NCBI GenBank assembly: GCA_001799735.1
Contig: MGUA01000025.1
Location: 1 to 33,791, forward strand
From: Elusimicrobia bacterium GWB2_63_22
Lineage (GTDB): Bacteria; Elusimicrobiota; Elusimicrobia; Elusimicrobiales; UBA9959
DNA: 33,791 nt
Reading direction: 5' to 3'
Below the pieces are notes generated by a model. That model made no database searches. It had not been told where the DNA came from and was given only the letters and a program-made list of their open reading frames with translations. Below, piece after piece: positions 22,744-31,372 of the stretch; the stretch's first letter is position 1, and the number at the start of each line of letters is the position of its first letter. The position numbers and the translations under genes are program-made.

Positions 22744-24243
22744 TTAGCGGTAGTACCTGTCGGGGTTGTAGATGAAGTAGAAGTCGAACGGCTCCAGCCG
22801 CGGCAGCGTGACGAAACGCTGGCCTTTCTCGTCGAGCTTCTCGTCCAGGGGGAGCGAGGAGGCGTAGCGCGCCGCCGGGCGGGTCACCGGCTTTTCATCC
22901 GGGTTCTTCACTATGCCGGTCTCTTCGATCTCCTCCACCACGTTGGTGGCCCATTTGTAGCCCACCGCCTTGTCGCCGAACTCCTCCCAGTCGCCGTCGG
23001 AGTTCTTTTCGTACATCTTCTTGCGGAACTCCTCTATGGAGATCCCCATTTTCTTGCTGACCGGGACGTGCAGGCGCCGCTCCCATTCCTTGTTGAGCTC
23101 CAGCTGTTCCTTCATCTGGGTCATGTTGCCCCAGGCGAAAGAGGACATCTGGTGGTGCAGGATGATGGCGTTGGGGTAGACGTAGGACTTGTCGGCCAGC
23201 GTGGTTATGACCGCCGCCATGCTGGCGGCGTAGGAGCGCACCACCACGTGCACCGGGGCCTTGGAGGCCTGCATCGCCTTGACGATGCGGTAGCCCTCCA
23301 TCACGGAGCCGCCGGGGCTCATGTCGATCACTATGAAGATCGGCTGCGTGGAGATGTTGTTGAAGTAGTGGATGCGCTCCGTAACGTAGTCGGCCACGCC
23401 GGTGAAGATGGGGCCGTTGAGCGCTATGCGCCGGTCGCTGATGACCAGCTTGCCGTTGGCGAAGGGCTTTTCGGTATAGACCGGCTCGGTGTTGCTCTCC
23501 TTCTTCCACTCGGATCTCTTGACGCGCAGCTCCAGGTCGCTGTTGAGCCGGGCTATGCGGTTGTCCAGTTCCGCCTTCTCGAACTTGAGCAGGCGCTCCG
23601 CGAGGTCCAGGCGCTTAATTTTGAGATCGATCTCGTTGCGCTCCTTGCTGTCGGCCAGCAGGTCCATGCGCTGCTGTTCGGCCTTCATGTCGTTCTCGGC
23701 CTTCATGCGGGCTATCTTGGCGGCCAGCTCGCTCATGAGCTTCTTGTTTTTTTCTTCGGCCAGCTTGTTCTCCACGGCCAGCCTGGCCAGTTCTTCGCCC
23801 TGGGCCGAGGCGAGGGCCTTGGCCTGCTCGGCGGAAAGCTTGTTCTGCGAGGCCAGCTTCAGGTATTCGGTCTCCAGCCTGGCCAGGTCGGCCTTGCGCT
23901 TCTCGTCGGCCAGCTTGTTCTCCGAGGCGGTGCGGGAGAGCTCGGCTTCGAGTTCCGAGGTTTTGGCCTTCTGCCGCTGCAGTTCCAGCTCGTGCTGGGC
24001 CCTCAGTTCTTCCTTTTCGGCCGTGACCTGGTGCAGTTTCTTCTTGAGGCGCTGGTCGGCTATCTGGTTATCGGCGCTCAGCTTGGCGAGCTCCGTCTGT
24101 TCGGGCGAAGGCTGCGCGGGGGCGGGCGGCGTAGCCATTGACTGCGCCTGCTGCCGGGGTTGGACCGCCGGGTCCTGGGCGGCGGCCGCGGGGGCGGCGG
24201 CGCAGAAGAGCAGGGCTGGCAGCAACAGTTTGCGTATGGACAT
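22744..24243 (-). CDS. Exported ClpP/SDH-type serine protease with long periodic coiled coil
   Basis: This 499-residue exported protein starts with a signal peptide (MSIRKLLLPALLFCAAAPAAAAQ) and a Pro/Gln-rich linker. Residues about 50-245 are a charged coiled coil built on a 25-residue period: L-x-x-x-N-x-L-like units recur at 55, 80, 105, 130, 155 and 180, with Asn at 59, 109, 134, 159 and 184. Residues 265-445 are a ClpP-fold domain. It has IDMSPGGSVMEGY (oxyanion region), nucleophile Ser341 in SYAASMAAV, His364 in IILHHQM and an acidic residue near D416/D418 in NSDGDW. GGAG precedes ATG 24243. The longer frame to 24315 would destroy the signal peptide. No ATPase partner is near. It could be an ATP-independent envelope protease. 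Confidence 0.8.
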   Translation of the reverse strand: MSIRKLLLPALLFCAAAPAAAAQDPAVQPRQQAQSMATPPAPAQPSPEQTELAKLSADNQIADQRLKKKLHQVTAEKEELRAQHELELQRQKAKTSELEAELSRTASENKLADEKRKADLARLETEYLKLASQNKLSAEQAKALASAQGEELARLAVENKLAEEKNKKLMSELAAKIARMKAENDMKAEQQRMDLLADSKERNEIDLKIKRLDLAERLLKFEKAELDNRIARLNSDLELRVKRSEWKKESNTEPVYTEKPFANGKLVISDRRIALNGPIFTGVADYVTERIHYFNNISTQPIFIVIDMSPGGSVMEGYRIVKAMQASKAPVHVVVRSYAASMAAVITTLADKSYVYPNAIILHHQMSSFAWGNMTQMKEQLELNKEWERRLHVPVSKKMGISIEEFRKKMYEKNSDGDWEEFGDKAVGYKWATNVVEEIEETGIVKNPDEKPVTRPAARYASSLPLDEKLDEKGQRFVTLPRLEPFDFYFIYNPDRYYR

Positions 24244-24358
24244 GGGGCGTTTCTCCGTGGGGCTAAAGTGAGCGACAAGGGAAATAATATCGCATGCCGG
24301 GCCCCGTGTCAACAAAGCCGGGCCGGCCCCCGCTTTATAAACGCGCTTAAAAGTTGTT

Positions 24359-24364
24359 TAATAT
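24359..24364 (+). promoter_or_regulatory. Possible -10 (TAATAT) seven bases before secA
   Basis: TAATAT is followed by CGGATAT and the ATG at 24372, so transcription would begin one base before the start codon. No Shine-Dalgarno or clear -35 is seen. It belongs to the group of start-proximal -10 boxes described in the findings. Confidence 0.35.
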
Positions 24365-24371
24365 CGGATAT

Positions 24372-26984
24372 ATGCTCAAAAAACTCGTTGAATCCTTCAT
24401 TGGCTCCAAAAGCGAGCGCTCCCTTAAGACCGTCCAGCCGGTGGTCGACCAGATCAACGCTCTGGAAGAAGAGATCTCCAAGCTTTCCGACGACCAGCTT
24501 AAAGCCAAGACCCCCGAGTTCAAGGAGCGCCTGGCCAAAGGCGAATCCCTCGACGATATCCTCCCTGAAGCCTTCGCCTGCGTGCGCGAGGCGTCCAAGC
24601 GCGTATTAAAAATGCGCCACTACGACGTGCAGCTTATCGGCGGCATCACGCTGCACCGCGGCAAGATAGCCGAGATGCGCACCGGCGAAGGCAAGACCCT
24701 GGTGTCCACCCTGCCCGCCTACCTCAACGCCCTCACCGGGCACGGCGTGCACGTGGTCACGGTCAACGACTACCTGGCCAAGCGCGACAGCCAGTGGATG
24801 GGCCCGGTGCACGAATTCATGGGGCTGACGGTCGGCTTTGTGCAGCACGACATGCGCAACGAGGACCGCCGCGAGATGTACAACCGCGACATCACCTACA
24901 TCACCAACAACGAGGTGGGCTTCGACTACCTGCGCGACAACATGGTGATGGACAAGGAAGACCGCGTGATGCGCGAGCGCAACTACGCCGTGATCGACGA
25001 GGTGGACTCGATCCTGATCGACGAGGCCCGCACGCCGCTGATCATCTCCGGCCCGGCCGAGGAATCGACCGACAAGTATTATATCGTCAACCGCGTGATC
25101 CCGCTGCTGACCCCGCGCTTCATCACCGAGAAAGAAGAGATAGAGGCCAAGCGCGACGGCGTAGACCTGGGCAAGGGCTACGACGCCGTGATAGACGAGA
25201 AGTCCCACACCGCCACCCTCACCGAGGAGGGCGTGCACAAGGCCGAGAAGATCCTGGGCGTGGGCAACATCTACGACGATGTCTCTTCCGAATGGGCCCA
25301 CCACCTGACGCAGGGCCTGCGCGCCCACCACCTGTTCCGCAAGGACGTGGAATACGTGGTCAAGGACGGCGAGATCGTCATCGTGGACGAGTTCACCGGC
25401 CGCCTGATGCCGGGCCGCCGCTGGTCCGACGGCCTGCACCAGGCCATCGAGGCCAAAGAGAGCATGCGCATCAAGGAAGAGAACCAGACGCTGGCCACGA
25501 TCACCTTCCAGAACTATTTCAAGCTCTACAACAAGCTCTCCGGCATGACCGGCACCGCGATGACCGAGTCGGACGAGTTCTGGGAGATCTACAAGCTCGA
25601 CGTGGTGGAGATTCCGCCGAACCGCCCGCTGGTGCGCAAGGACTCCCCGGACCGCATCTACCGCACCGAGCGCGAGAAGAATAACGCCATCGTGGCCGAG
25701 ATAGACGAGCGCTGGCGCAAGGGCCAGCCGATGCTCGTAGGCACCCGCTCTATAGAAAAATCCGAGAAGCTCGCCACCATGCTGCGCGTGAAGGGCATCC
25801 CGCACCAGGTGCTTAACGCCAAGTACCACGAGATGGAAGCGCAGATCATAGCCCAGGCCGGCCGCAAGGGCCAGGTGACCATCGCCACCAACATGGCCGG
25901 CCGCGGCACCGACATCATCCTGGGCGGCAACCCGCCGCTGGCCGAGGAGCACGATTACGTAGGCTCCGTGGGCGGCCTGTGCGTAATGGGCACCGAGCGC
26001 CACGAGAGCCGCCGCATAGACAACCAGCTGCGCGGCCGCTGCGCGCGCCAGGGCGACCCCGGCTCCTCCGTTTTCTACGTCTCCCTCGAGGACGAGCTGA
26101 TGCGGCTGTTCGGTTCCGAGCGCATCTCGGCTATCATGGAGAAACTCGGCATGGAGGAGGGCGAGGTCATAGAATCGGGCCTCGTCAGCCGCCAGATCGA
26201 GGGCGCGCAGAAGCGCGTGGAGGGCATGAACTTCGACGCCCGCAAGCAGCTGCTGGACTACGACAACGTGATGAACAAGCAGCGCCTGGCGGTCTACGAG
26301 CTGCGCAACGCGGTGCTGGACGGCGTGGGCGTGACCGACCGGGTGAAGCGCATGATCCACGAGGCGGTGGAGGAGCAGCTGGACCTCAACGCCCCGCAGG
26401 ACCAGGCCTCTATGCTGTGGAACATGGAAGCGCTGAACGTTTACCTGAAGAAGACGGTGGGCTTCGAGCTGACGTACACCAAGGACGAGCTGCACGGCCT
26501 GATCCGGCCCGTGCTGCAGGACGAGGTGTTTAAGCGCGTGGACGGCGCTTACGAGGGCCGCTTTAACGACTTTGCCGAGCGCAACGTGGATTTTGCCGAG
26601 CTGCAGCGGGTGCTGCTGCTGCAGATCATGGACCATATCTGGAAGAACCACCTGTTCGAGCTGGACCACTTGAAGAAGGGCGTGGGCCTGCGCGCCTACG
26701 GCCAGAAGGACCCGCTGATAGAGTACCAGAAGGAATCCTACTCGCTGTTCGAGAGCATGCTGGGCCGGGTGCGCGACCAGATGGTGGAGTACGTGTTCCG
26801 CATCCAGCTGCCGCCGCGCCCGGTGGTGCGGCAGGCGGTGCAGGAGGGGGAGCCCCGGCCGGTGCAGAACGCCGCTCCGGCCAAGCCGGTCAACAAGTTC
26901 GCGGATTCCAAGATAGGGCGCAACGACCCGTGTCCCTGCGGCTCGGGCAAGAAGTACAAGAAGTGCCACGGCGCTAACGCGTAG
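24372..26984 (+). CDS. secA: Preprotein translocase ATPase SecA
   Basis: This is the motor ATPase of the Sec pathway, which drives unfolded preproteins through SecYEG. It is 870 residues, normal for the family. Walker A is MRTGEGKT (102-109), and the DEAD-box region is [20 protein letters not shown]. The preprotein-crosslinking and helical scaffold domains follow ([21 protein letters not shown]). Motor domain 2 carries [13 protein letters not shown] and [13 protein letters not shown]. The C-terminal zinc-binding SEC-C tail is [16 protein letters not shown], with C854, C856, C865 and H866. ATG 24372 is preferred to the TTG at 24354. It is monocistronic by position, divergent from the ClpP-like gene, and presumably serves the many signal-peptide proteins encoded here. 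Confidence 0.98.
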   Translation: MLKKLVESFIGSKSERSLKTVQPVVDQINALEEEISKLSDDQLKAKTPEFKERLAKGESLDDILPEAFACVREASKRVLKMRHYDVQLIGGITLHRGKIAEMRTGEGKTLVSTLPAYLNALTGHGVHVVTVNDYLAKRDSQWMGPVHEFMGLTVGFVQHDMRNEDRREMYNRDITYITNNEVGFDYLRDNMVMDKEDRVMRERNYAVIDEVDSILIDEARTPLIISGPAEESTDKYYIVNRVIPLLTPRFITEKEEIEAKRDGVDLGKGYDAVIDEKSHTATLTEEGVHKAEKILGVGNIYDDVSSEWAHHLTQGLRAHHLFRKDVEYVVKDGEIVIVDEFTGRLMPGRRWSDGLHQAIEAKESMRIKEENQTLATITFQNYFKLYNKLSGMTGTAMTESDEFWEIYKLDVVEIPPNRPLVRKDSPDRIYRTEREKNNAIVAEIDERWRKGQPMLVGTRSIEKSEKLATMLRVKGIPHQVLNAKYHEMEAQIIAQAGRKGQVTIATNMAGRGTDIILGGNPPLAEEHDYVGSVGGLCVMGTERHESRRIDNQLRGRCARQGDPGSSVFYVSLEDELMRLFGSERISAIMEKLGMEEGEVIESGLVSRQIEGAQKRVEGMNFDARKQLLDYDNVMNKQRLAVYELRNAVLDGVGVTDRVKRMIHEAVEEQLDLNAPQDQASMLWNMEALNVYLKKTVGFELTYTKDELHGLIRPVLQDEVFKRVDGAYEGRFNDFAERNVDFAELQRVLLLQIMDHIWKNHLFELDHLKKGVGLRAYGQKDPLIEYQKESYSLFESMLGRVRDQMVEYVFRIQLPPRPVVRQAVQEGEPRPVQNAAPAKPVNKFADSKIGRNDPCPCGSGKKYKKCHGANA

Positions 26985-26994
26985 TTTCCGGCAG

Positions 26995-27021
26995 GCCTCA
27001 GGGGGCGCGTGTCCCCCAGGC
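26995..27021 (+). terminator. Hairpin after secA
   Basis: GCCT plus GGGGG (26995-27005) pair with CCCCC plus AGGC (27013-27021), with a two-base bulge, ten bases after the secA stop. The following sequence is GC-rich without a T run, so it may be a weak or Rho-type end. The second arm touches the left arm of the larger inverted repeat. Confidence 0.4.
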
Positions 27022-27151
27022 CCGGCGAGGGGACCGGAACGCAAAACCGGCGTCTCGCACACCGTGCTCGCGCCTGCCCGCCTCGGACCTCGCGCTTACG
27101 CAAGCTCGGTCCTCCGGCAGGCTTTTGCTAACCCGGTCCCCTCGTCGGGCC
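27019..27151. repeat. Long inverted repeat between secA and lnt
   Basis: Arms 27019-27037 and 27133-27151 are reverse complements over 19 bases with one G-T position. Inside, GGACC (from 27085), GCTT, AAGC and GGTCC (to 27112) form a nested hairpin. CAAAA near 27041 and CTTTTG near 27122 can extend the outer stem imperfectly. Architecture (long outer stem, internal hairpins, about 130 bases) is like the element at 819-939 although the sequence differs. The right arm ends in GGAG, which is the ribosome site of lnt, so folding could hide it. Confidence 0.65.
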
Positions 27152-27162
27152 GGAGTTAACGC

Positions 27163-28659
27163 ATGCTAAAAAAAATCCCGCCCATTATCTTTCCTGTACT
27201 CACTTCCGTACTTCTTGTCCTCGCTTATCCTGATTTTAATTTTGGGTGGCTGGCTTGGGGGGCGTTGGGGCCGCTTTGCTGGTTTATTCTTAAGGCGAAG
27301 AAGTTAAGGCACGCGGCGCTCGGGGGGCTGGTTTGCGGCGGATTGTTTTACGTCGGGATACTTTACTGGGTCTATCCTACTATGCGGGCCGGGGGCGTGG
27401 GGCCGGCGGTTTCGGCGCTGGGGCTGGGGCTGCTCGGTCTCACGCTGGGGCTGGAATTTCTGCTGGTCTCTGTCTGCGGGTTCTACCTGAAGAAGATTGG
27501 CCGCGGTTTGTGGCCTTACCTGTTCGCCCTCTGCTGGTTCCTGCTGGAGTACGGCAAGGTTTATCTGTCGCTTAAAGCGGTGTGGTTTCCCTGGTTCATG
27601 CTGGGCTATACGCAGTGGAGCTATACGCCGCTGATACAGGTAGCTTCGGTGACCGGGGTTTACGGCCTGAGCGCCGCCGTCTGTTTTACGGGGGCGCTGG
27701 CCGCGGCCGCGCTGGCGGCCGACGGGCCGGCCTGGCGGCGGGCGCTGCGCTTTAGCCCGGCGCTGCTGGTGTTCTGCGGGCTTTGGTATTTCGGTCAGCG
27801 CGAGCTGGCCGGCGCGGGCGCCCCGGCGAGGGAGCTCTCCGTGGCGCTGCTGCAGCCCTCCATAGACCAGTACGCCAAGTGGGACGAGGCCGAGGCCGCC
27901 GGCATAAAGAAAACCATGGAGGAGCTGTCGGCGCGGGCCGCCGGCGCCGACCTGGCGCTCTGGCCGGAGAACGCCCTGCCCTGCTGGCTCGACGAGCTGG
28001 ACTGCTACGCCTGGCTGAAGAAGGCCGCGGCCCCGCGCGCGGGCGCCAGCCTGGTGGGGTCAGTTTCCAAGGGCGACGGCCGGCACGTTTCGGCTTTCCT
28101 GCTGGATGGCGAGGGGGAGATAAAGGGCGCCTACGACAAGCGCCAGCTGGTGCCTTTCGGCGAGTACGTGCCGCTGCGCTCCTTCCTTGGTAAATTCATA
28201 GAGCCGGTGGCGGCCCTGGGGGAGTTTCAGCCGGGCGCGCCCTTCCAGATAATGCCGGAGCTGCGCGGCTTCAAGTTGGGCACGGCTATCTGCTACGAAT
28301 CTATTTTCCCGTATCTTTTCACCGGGGACGCGGCCCATGGGGCGGACCTGTTCGTAAATATCACCAACGACGGCTGGTACCTGGCTACGGCCGCGCCCTA
28401 CCAGCATTTTATCGTCAACATCTTCAGGGCCGTGGAGACCAGGCGCTCCGTGGCCAGGGCCGCCAACAACGGCATTTCCGGCGTCATAGACCCGTGGGGC
28501 CGCGTGCTGGCGAAAACCTCCCTGAACGAGCGGACGGTGCTGGAGGCGCGGGTGCCGGTCTATCCGGGCTCTTCTTTCTTCACCCTATACGGCCATTGGT
28601 TCGCGCTGGCCGCGGCGCTGGCCGTTTCCGCCTTCCTGCTGGCCGTGCTGTTCCTCTGA
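27163..28659 (+). CDS. lnt: Apolipoprotein N-acyltransferase
   Basis: This inner-membrane enzyme transfers an acyl chain from phospholipid to the N-terminal cysteine of lipoproteins, the last step of lipoprotein maturation in diderms. It has 498 residues. The N-terminal 210 residues contain six to seven hydrophobic helices, then a nitrilase-fold (C-N hydrolase) periplasmic domain and a final helix (about 477-496). The catalytic triad is visible: E269 in LWPENALP, K326 in AYDKRQLVPFGEY and C377 in TAICYES. GGAG lies seven bases before the ATG, inside the right arm of an inverted repeat. The first 30 codons are richer in T-ending codons than neighbours. One base separates it from the next gene. 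Confidence 0.95.
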   Translation: MLKKIPPIIFPVLTSVLLVLAYPDFNFGWLAWGALGPLCWFILKAKKLRHAALGGLVCGGLFYVGILYWVYPTMRAGGVGPAVSALGLGLLGLTLGLEFLLVSVCGFYLKKIGRGLWPYLFALCWFLLEYGKVYLSLKAVWFPWFMLGYTQWSYTPLIQVASVTGVYGLSAAVCFTGALAAAALAADGPAWRRALRFSPALLVFCGLWYFGQRELAGAGAPARELSVALLQPSIDQYAKWDEAEAAGIKKTMEELSARAAGADLALWPENALPCWLDELDCYAWLKKAAAPRAGASLVGSVSKGDGRHVSAFLLDGEGEIKGAYDKRQLVPFGEYVPLRSFLGKFIEPVAALGEFQPGAPFQIMPELRGFKLGTAICYESIFPYLFTGDAAHGADLFVNITNDGWYLATAAPYQHFIVNIFRAVETRRSVARAANNGISGVIDPWGRVLAKTSLNERTVLEARVPVYPGSSFFTLYGHWFALAAALAVSAFLLAVLFL

Positions 28660-28660
28660 T

Positions 28661-29572
28661 ATGAAGATAGTTTTTTCCAAAGACTATACCGTTAAAACTC
28701 CCGGCCACGTGTTCCGGGCGGACAAGTTCGAGGCCGCTCTGAAATTGCTGCTGCGCGAGGGGATTGTTTCAGAGAGCGACGTGGCCGCCCCGCGGCCTCC
28801 TGTAAGGGCCGACCTGCTGCTGGCGCACGGCCCGGCCTGGGTGGACAAGAGCCTCCGGGGCGGGTTCACCGCAGAAGATTCCAAACGGGCGGAAATTGAG
28901 ATAAGCCGGGGCGTGGTGCGGGCGCACCTGGCCAACGTGGGCGGCACGGTGCTGGCTGCCCGGCTGGCCCTGGCCGAAGGTCTGGCCGTCAACTGCGGCG
29001 GCGGCTCCCATCACGCTTTCCGGGACCACGGCGAAGGCTTCTGCCTGCTCAACGACATCGCCGTGGCCGTGAGGCTGCTGCTTAAGGAGCGCCGGGTAGC
29101 GCGCGCCATGGTGATAGACCTCGACGCCCACCAGGGCAACGGCACGGCCTCTATTTTTAAGGGCGACAGGCGTGTCTTCACTTTTTCCATGCACGGCGCC
29201 GAGACCTACCCCGAAAAGAAAGAGAGGGGGTCCCTGGACCTGGAATTAAAACCTAACATCGGCGACCTGGAGTACCTGGCCCTCCTGCGGCGGGAGCTGC
29301 CGCGGGCGCTGGACGGGTTCAAGCCGGAGTTCGCCTTGTACGTGGCCGGGGCCGACGTTTACCGTGGCGACCTGCTGGGCGGCCTGGGGCTGAGCGTCGG
29401 GGGGATACGCAGGCGCGACGCCTTTGTGCTGGCCGAATGCCGCCGCCGCGGCTTGCCAGTGGCGGCGGTCCTGAGCGGCGGCTACGCCAGGAAGTTCACC
29501 GACACCGTCCGCATCCACGCCAATACCATACGGGAAGCCCTCAGGGCGGGCAAACTTCAGAGTGAGGAATAA
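28661..29572 (+). CDS. Histone-deacetylase-superfamily (AcuC/Hdac-like) amidohydrolase
   Basis: This is a zinc-dependent deacetylase-fold enzyme of 303 residues. The active-site His pair is H117-H118 in GGGSHHAFRDHGEGFCLLND. Zinc ligands are D155 and H157 in VIDLDAHQGNGTA plus the Asp in VAGADVYRGD. The C-terminal LSGGYA supplies the transition-state Tyr. All catalytic residues are therefore present. Bacterial members act on acetylated polyamines, acetoin-related proteins or other small amides. The substrate here is unknown. It sits one base after lnt and one base before the regulator gene, so the three form one transcript. Confidence 0.9.
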   Translation: MKIVFSKDYTVKTPGHVFRADKFEAALKLLLREGIVSESDVAAPRPPVRADLLLAHGPAWVDKSLRGGFTAEDSKRAEIEISRGVVRAHLANVGGTVLAARLALAEGLAVNCGGGSHHAFRDHGEGFCLLNDIAVAVRLLLKERRVARAMVIDLDAHQGNGTASIFKGDRRVFTFSMHGAETYPEKKERGSLDLELKPNIGDLEYLALLRRELPRALDGFKPEFALYVAGADVYRGDLLGGLGLSVGGIRRRDAFVLAECRRRGLPVAAVLSGGYARKFTDTVRIHANTIREALRAGKLQSEE

Positions 29573-29573
29573 T

Positions 29574-30422
29574 ATGGCCACAATTTTTTCCGAGACGCTG
29601 ACGCGGCTGCGCAAGGAGGCCGGGTACGCTACGGCCTACCGGTTCTTCCACGATAATGGCGGGGCGCCGGTCTTTAAGGTCTCCTACCGCAACTACCTGA
29701 TGATGGAGCAGGGCAGGAACCTGCCGGTGCTGGGCCGCCTGGAGAGACTGATAGTCGGCCTGCATATGCCTTTTGGCACGCCCGCGGCCAGGGAGCTGAC
29801 GCTGGCCTGGCTGAAAACCATGGCCGGGGAGGAATCCTATGCCGGCCTGCTGGAGCCCCTGCTCAACGGGGCCTCTCCTGCCGGTTCCGTTTCTCCCGCC
29901 GAGGCGGCCCTGGGCCGGACCCTCGCGGAAAAGAAGTACCACATCACCATGAAGCAGGTCATAGCCACCGTCAGCAGTTTTGAGGCCTATAAGTGCTTCT
30001 TTGTGATAGAGACCGACACCGGAGTCTGGACCCCGGAGAGTATGGCCGGGGCGGTCGGGATAAAGAAGGCGGCGGCGGGCCGCGCGCTGAAGGAATTTTT
30101 GAAAGTCGGGCTATTGAAGGCCGAGGGGAAGGGCTACAGGTGCCGGATCTCCGGGCGGCTGGTGGAGTACCCGGCCGCCCCCGCTATCCCTAAAACCGTT
30201 ATCGACAGGCTGCGGGAATACCGCGGCCGACTGGAGCGCGAGGGCCAGCCGGAGTTCTCTATCTCGGGCATGGTGCGGGCCGACGCCGACGCGCTGCGCG
30301 GCTTTTTTCCCATGCTGAAATCCAGCGTGGAGGCCTCGTACGCCTTCTCCACCACCACCAGGACGAAGAAGTCCGCGGGCTTCTTTATTTCGGCCAAGGT
30401 TCAAAAACTCTGGAATTTCTAA
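29574..30422 (+). CDS. Putative two-domain DNA-binding regulator
   Basis: This is a 282-residue cytoplasmic protein. The first 60 residues look like an XRE-type helix-turn-helix (FSETLTRLRKEAGY through YRNYLMMEQGRNLP and LERLIVGL). Residues about 140-180 look like a winged helix (TPESMAGAVGIKKAAAGRAL, then LKVGLLKAEGKGYRC). The C-terminal 80 residues are unassigned. I do not recognise a named family. GAGG lies seven bases before ATG 29574, which I prefer to the GTG at 29562 that overlaps the deacetylase gene. It may regulate the lnt-deacetylase transcript or something unlinked. A strong bidirectional terminator follows. Confidence 0.6.
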   Translation: MATIFSETLTRLRKEAGYATAYRFFHDNGGAPVFKVSYRNYLMMEQGRNLPVLGRLERLIVGLHMPFGTPAARELTLAWLKTMAGEESYAGLLEPLLNGASPAGSVSPAEAALGRTLAEKKYHITMKQVIATVSSFEAYKCFFVIETDTGVWTPESMAGAVGIKKAAAGRALKEFLKVGLLKAEGKGYRCRISGRLVEYPAAPAIPKTVIDRLREYRGRLEREGQPEFSISGMVRADADALRGFFPMLKSSVEASYAFSTTTRTKKSAGFFISAKVQKLWNF

Positions 30423-30434
30423 ACCAGGGCGCGT

Positions 30435-30473
30435 AAAATAAAACAGCCGGCTCCGGGCCGGCTGTTTTATTTT
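30435..30473. terminator. Bidirectional intrinsic terminator
   Basis: A perfect 17-bp inverted repeat, AAAATAAAACAGCCGGC (30435-30451) with its complement at 30457-30473 and loop TCCGG. Its A- and T-rich ends provide a U run on both strands. It lies between the convergent regulator and Cys-repeat protein genes, 12 bases after one stop and 14 after the other. Confidence 0.92.
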
Positions 30474-30487
30474 GCCTGGGCTTTCCG

Positions 30488-31372
30488 TTAGCGCTGGAAG
30501 TAGCCGATAACGTAGTAGTAGCCGCCCTCGTAGGAGGCCACTTCGTGGGTGACCACGGTGGCGCCGTCGTTCTCGAGGCGGTCGGCCATGTCGAACATGC
30601 GCTCGTAGGCGTCAAGTTCCACCTTGAAGACCGGGCTGGACTCTATGGCCAGCGGGGCGGCGGCCCGGTAGGCTATGCGGAAGCGGTAGTCGCCGAGGCC
30701 GTTGACCACGATGGTCTGGTTGACCACTTCGGTCCTGGCGAACTTGAAGCCGTTGACGGCCCAGTTCAGGACTTCGGAGGCCTTGGCGGCGCTGGGGTAC
30801 TTGCCGTAGCTGTCGTAGACCTGCTCCGCGGAGACGGCCTTGTTGGCGAAGGGCGGCTTTATGGGGCGGATGATGTGGGTGGCGCAGGCGCCGGCCGGTT
30901 CGCCGGTGGAGAAGTCGGGCTTCTGGGCCGGTTCGGTGAGGATGGCGCCGCTCTCGCACTTAAAGAGGCACTTGTTATTCTTGAACTCGGTGAAGATGCA
31001 GTAGTCCAGGGTGGTCGGCTGGGGCTGGGGGAAGGGGTTGTGCTGGTTGTTTATCTGGTTCCAGATGGAGCCGGCATCGGGCATCTGCTGCTTGTCGGCG
31101 TCCCTGTAGTCGCCGCCGCCGCATTTCTCGTAAACGCTGGCAGCGCCCGGGTTGACCGGTTTCACCTGGAAGGTTTCGCCGCTGCGGCACTTGAAATTGC
31201 ACAGGCCGTCCTTGAGGCCCTGCAGGTAACAGCTGTCCGGACCGGACGGGTTGGGAAAGGGGTTTACCTTGGAGATGGCAGAGGCTTTGAAGCTCTGCAG
31301 GTCGGTAAAGTCGGCGGCGCCGGCGGGGGCGGCTATCGCGGCTGCTAACAGTATGGCTGAAATAAGGTTCAT
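30488..31372 (-). CDS. Secreted protein with two four-cysteine repeats, unknown function
   Basis: This is a 294-residue exported protein that I do not recognise. A signal peptide (MNLISAILLAAAIAAPAGAA) is followed by two related modules. The first has NPFP at 37-40 and C48, C58, C62, C84. The second has NPFP at 112-115 and C125, C135, C139, C163. Both follow C-x9-C-x3-C-x(21-23)-C, with the third Cys in KC-(R/E)-SG. Two disulphides per module are likely outside the cytoplasm. Residues 180-294 form a separate domain without cysteine (VYDSYGKYPSAAKASEVLNW to the end), predicted mixed alpha/beta. AGGAGG lies five bases before the ATG. It is divergent from the clostripain gene and shares its regulatory spacer. 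Confidence 0.8.
   Translation of the reverse strand: MNLISAILLAAAIAAPAGAADFTDLQSFKASAISKVNPFPNPSGPDSCYLQGLKDGLCNFKCRSGETFQVKPVNPGAASVYEKCGGGDYRDADKQQMPDAGSIWNQINNQHNPFPQPQPTTLDYCIFTEFKNNKCLFKCESGAILTEPAQKPDFSTGEPAGACATHIIRPIKPPFANKAVSAEQVYDSYGKYPSAAKASEVLNWAVNGFKFARTEVVNQTIVVNGLGDYRFRIAYRAAAPLAIESSPVFKVELDAYERMFDMADRLENDGATVVTHEVASYEGGYYYVIGYFQR

Noticed and set aside
24606-27062. An 818-residue open frame antisense to secA
   Set aside because: SecA is certain on the plus strand. The antisense frame is low-complexity (His, Val, Gln, Ala rich), typical of GC-rich shadow frames, and has no domain.
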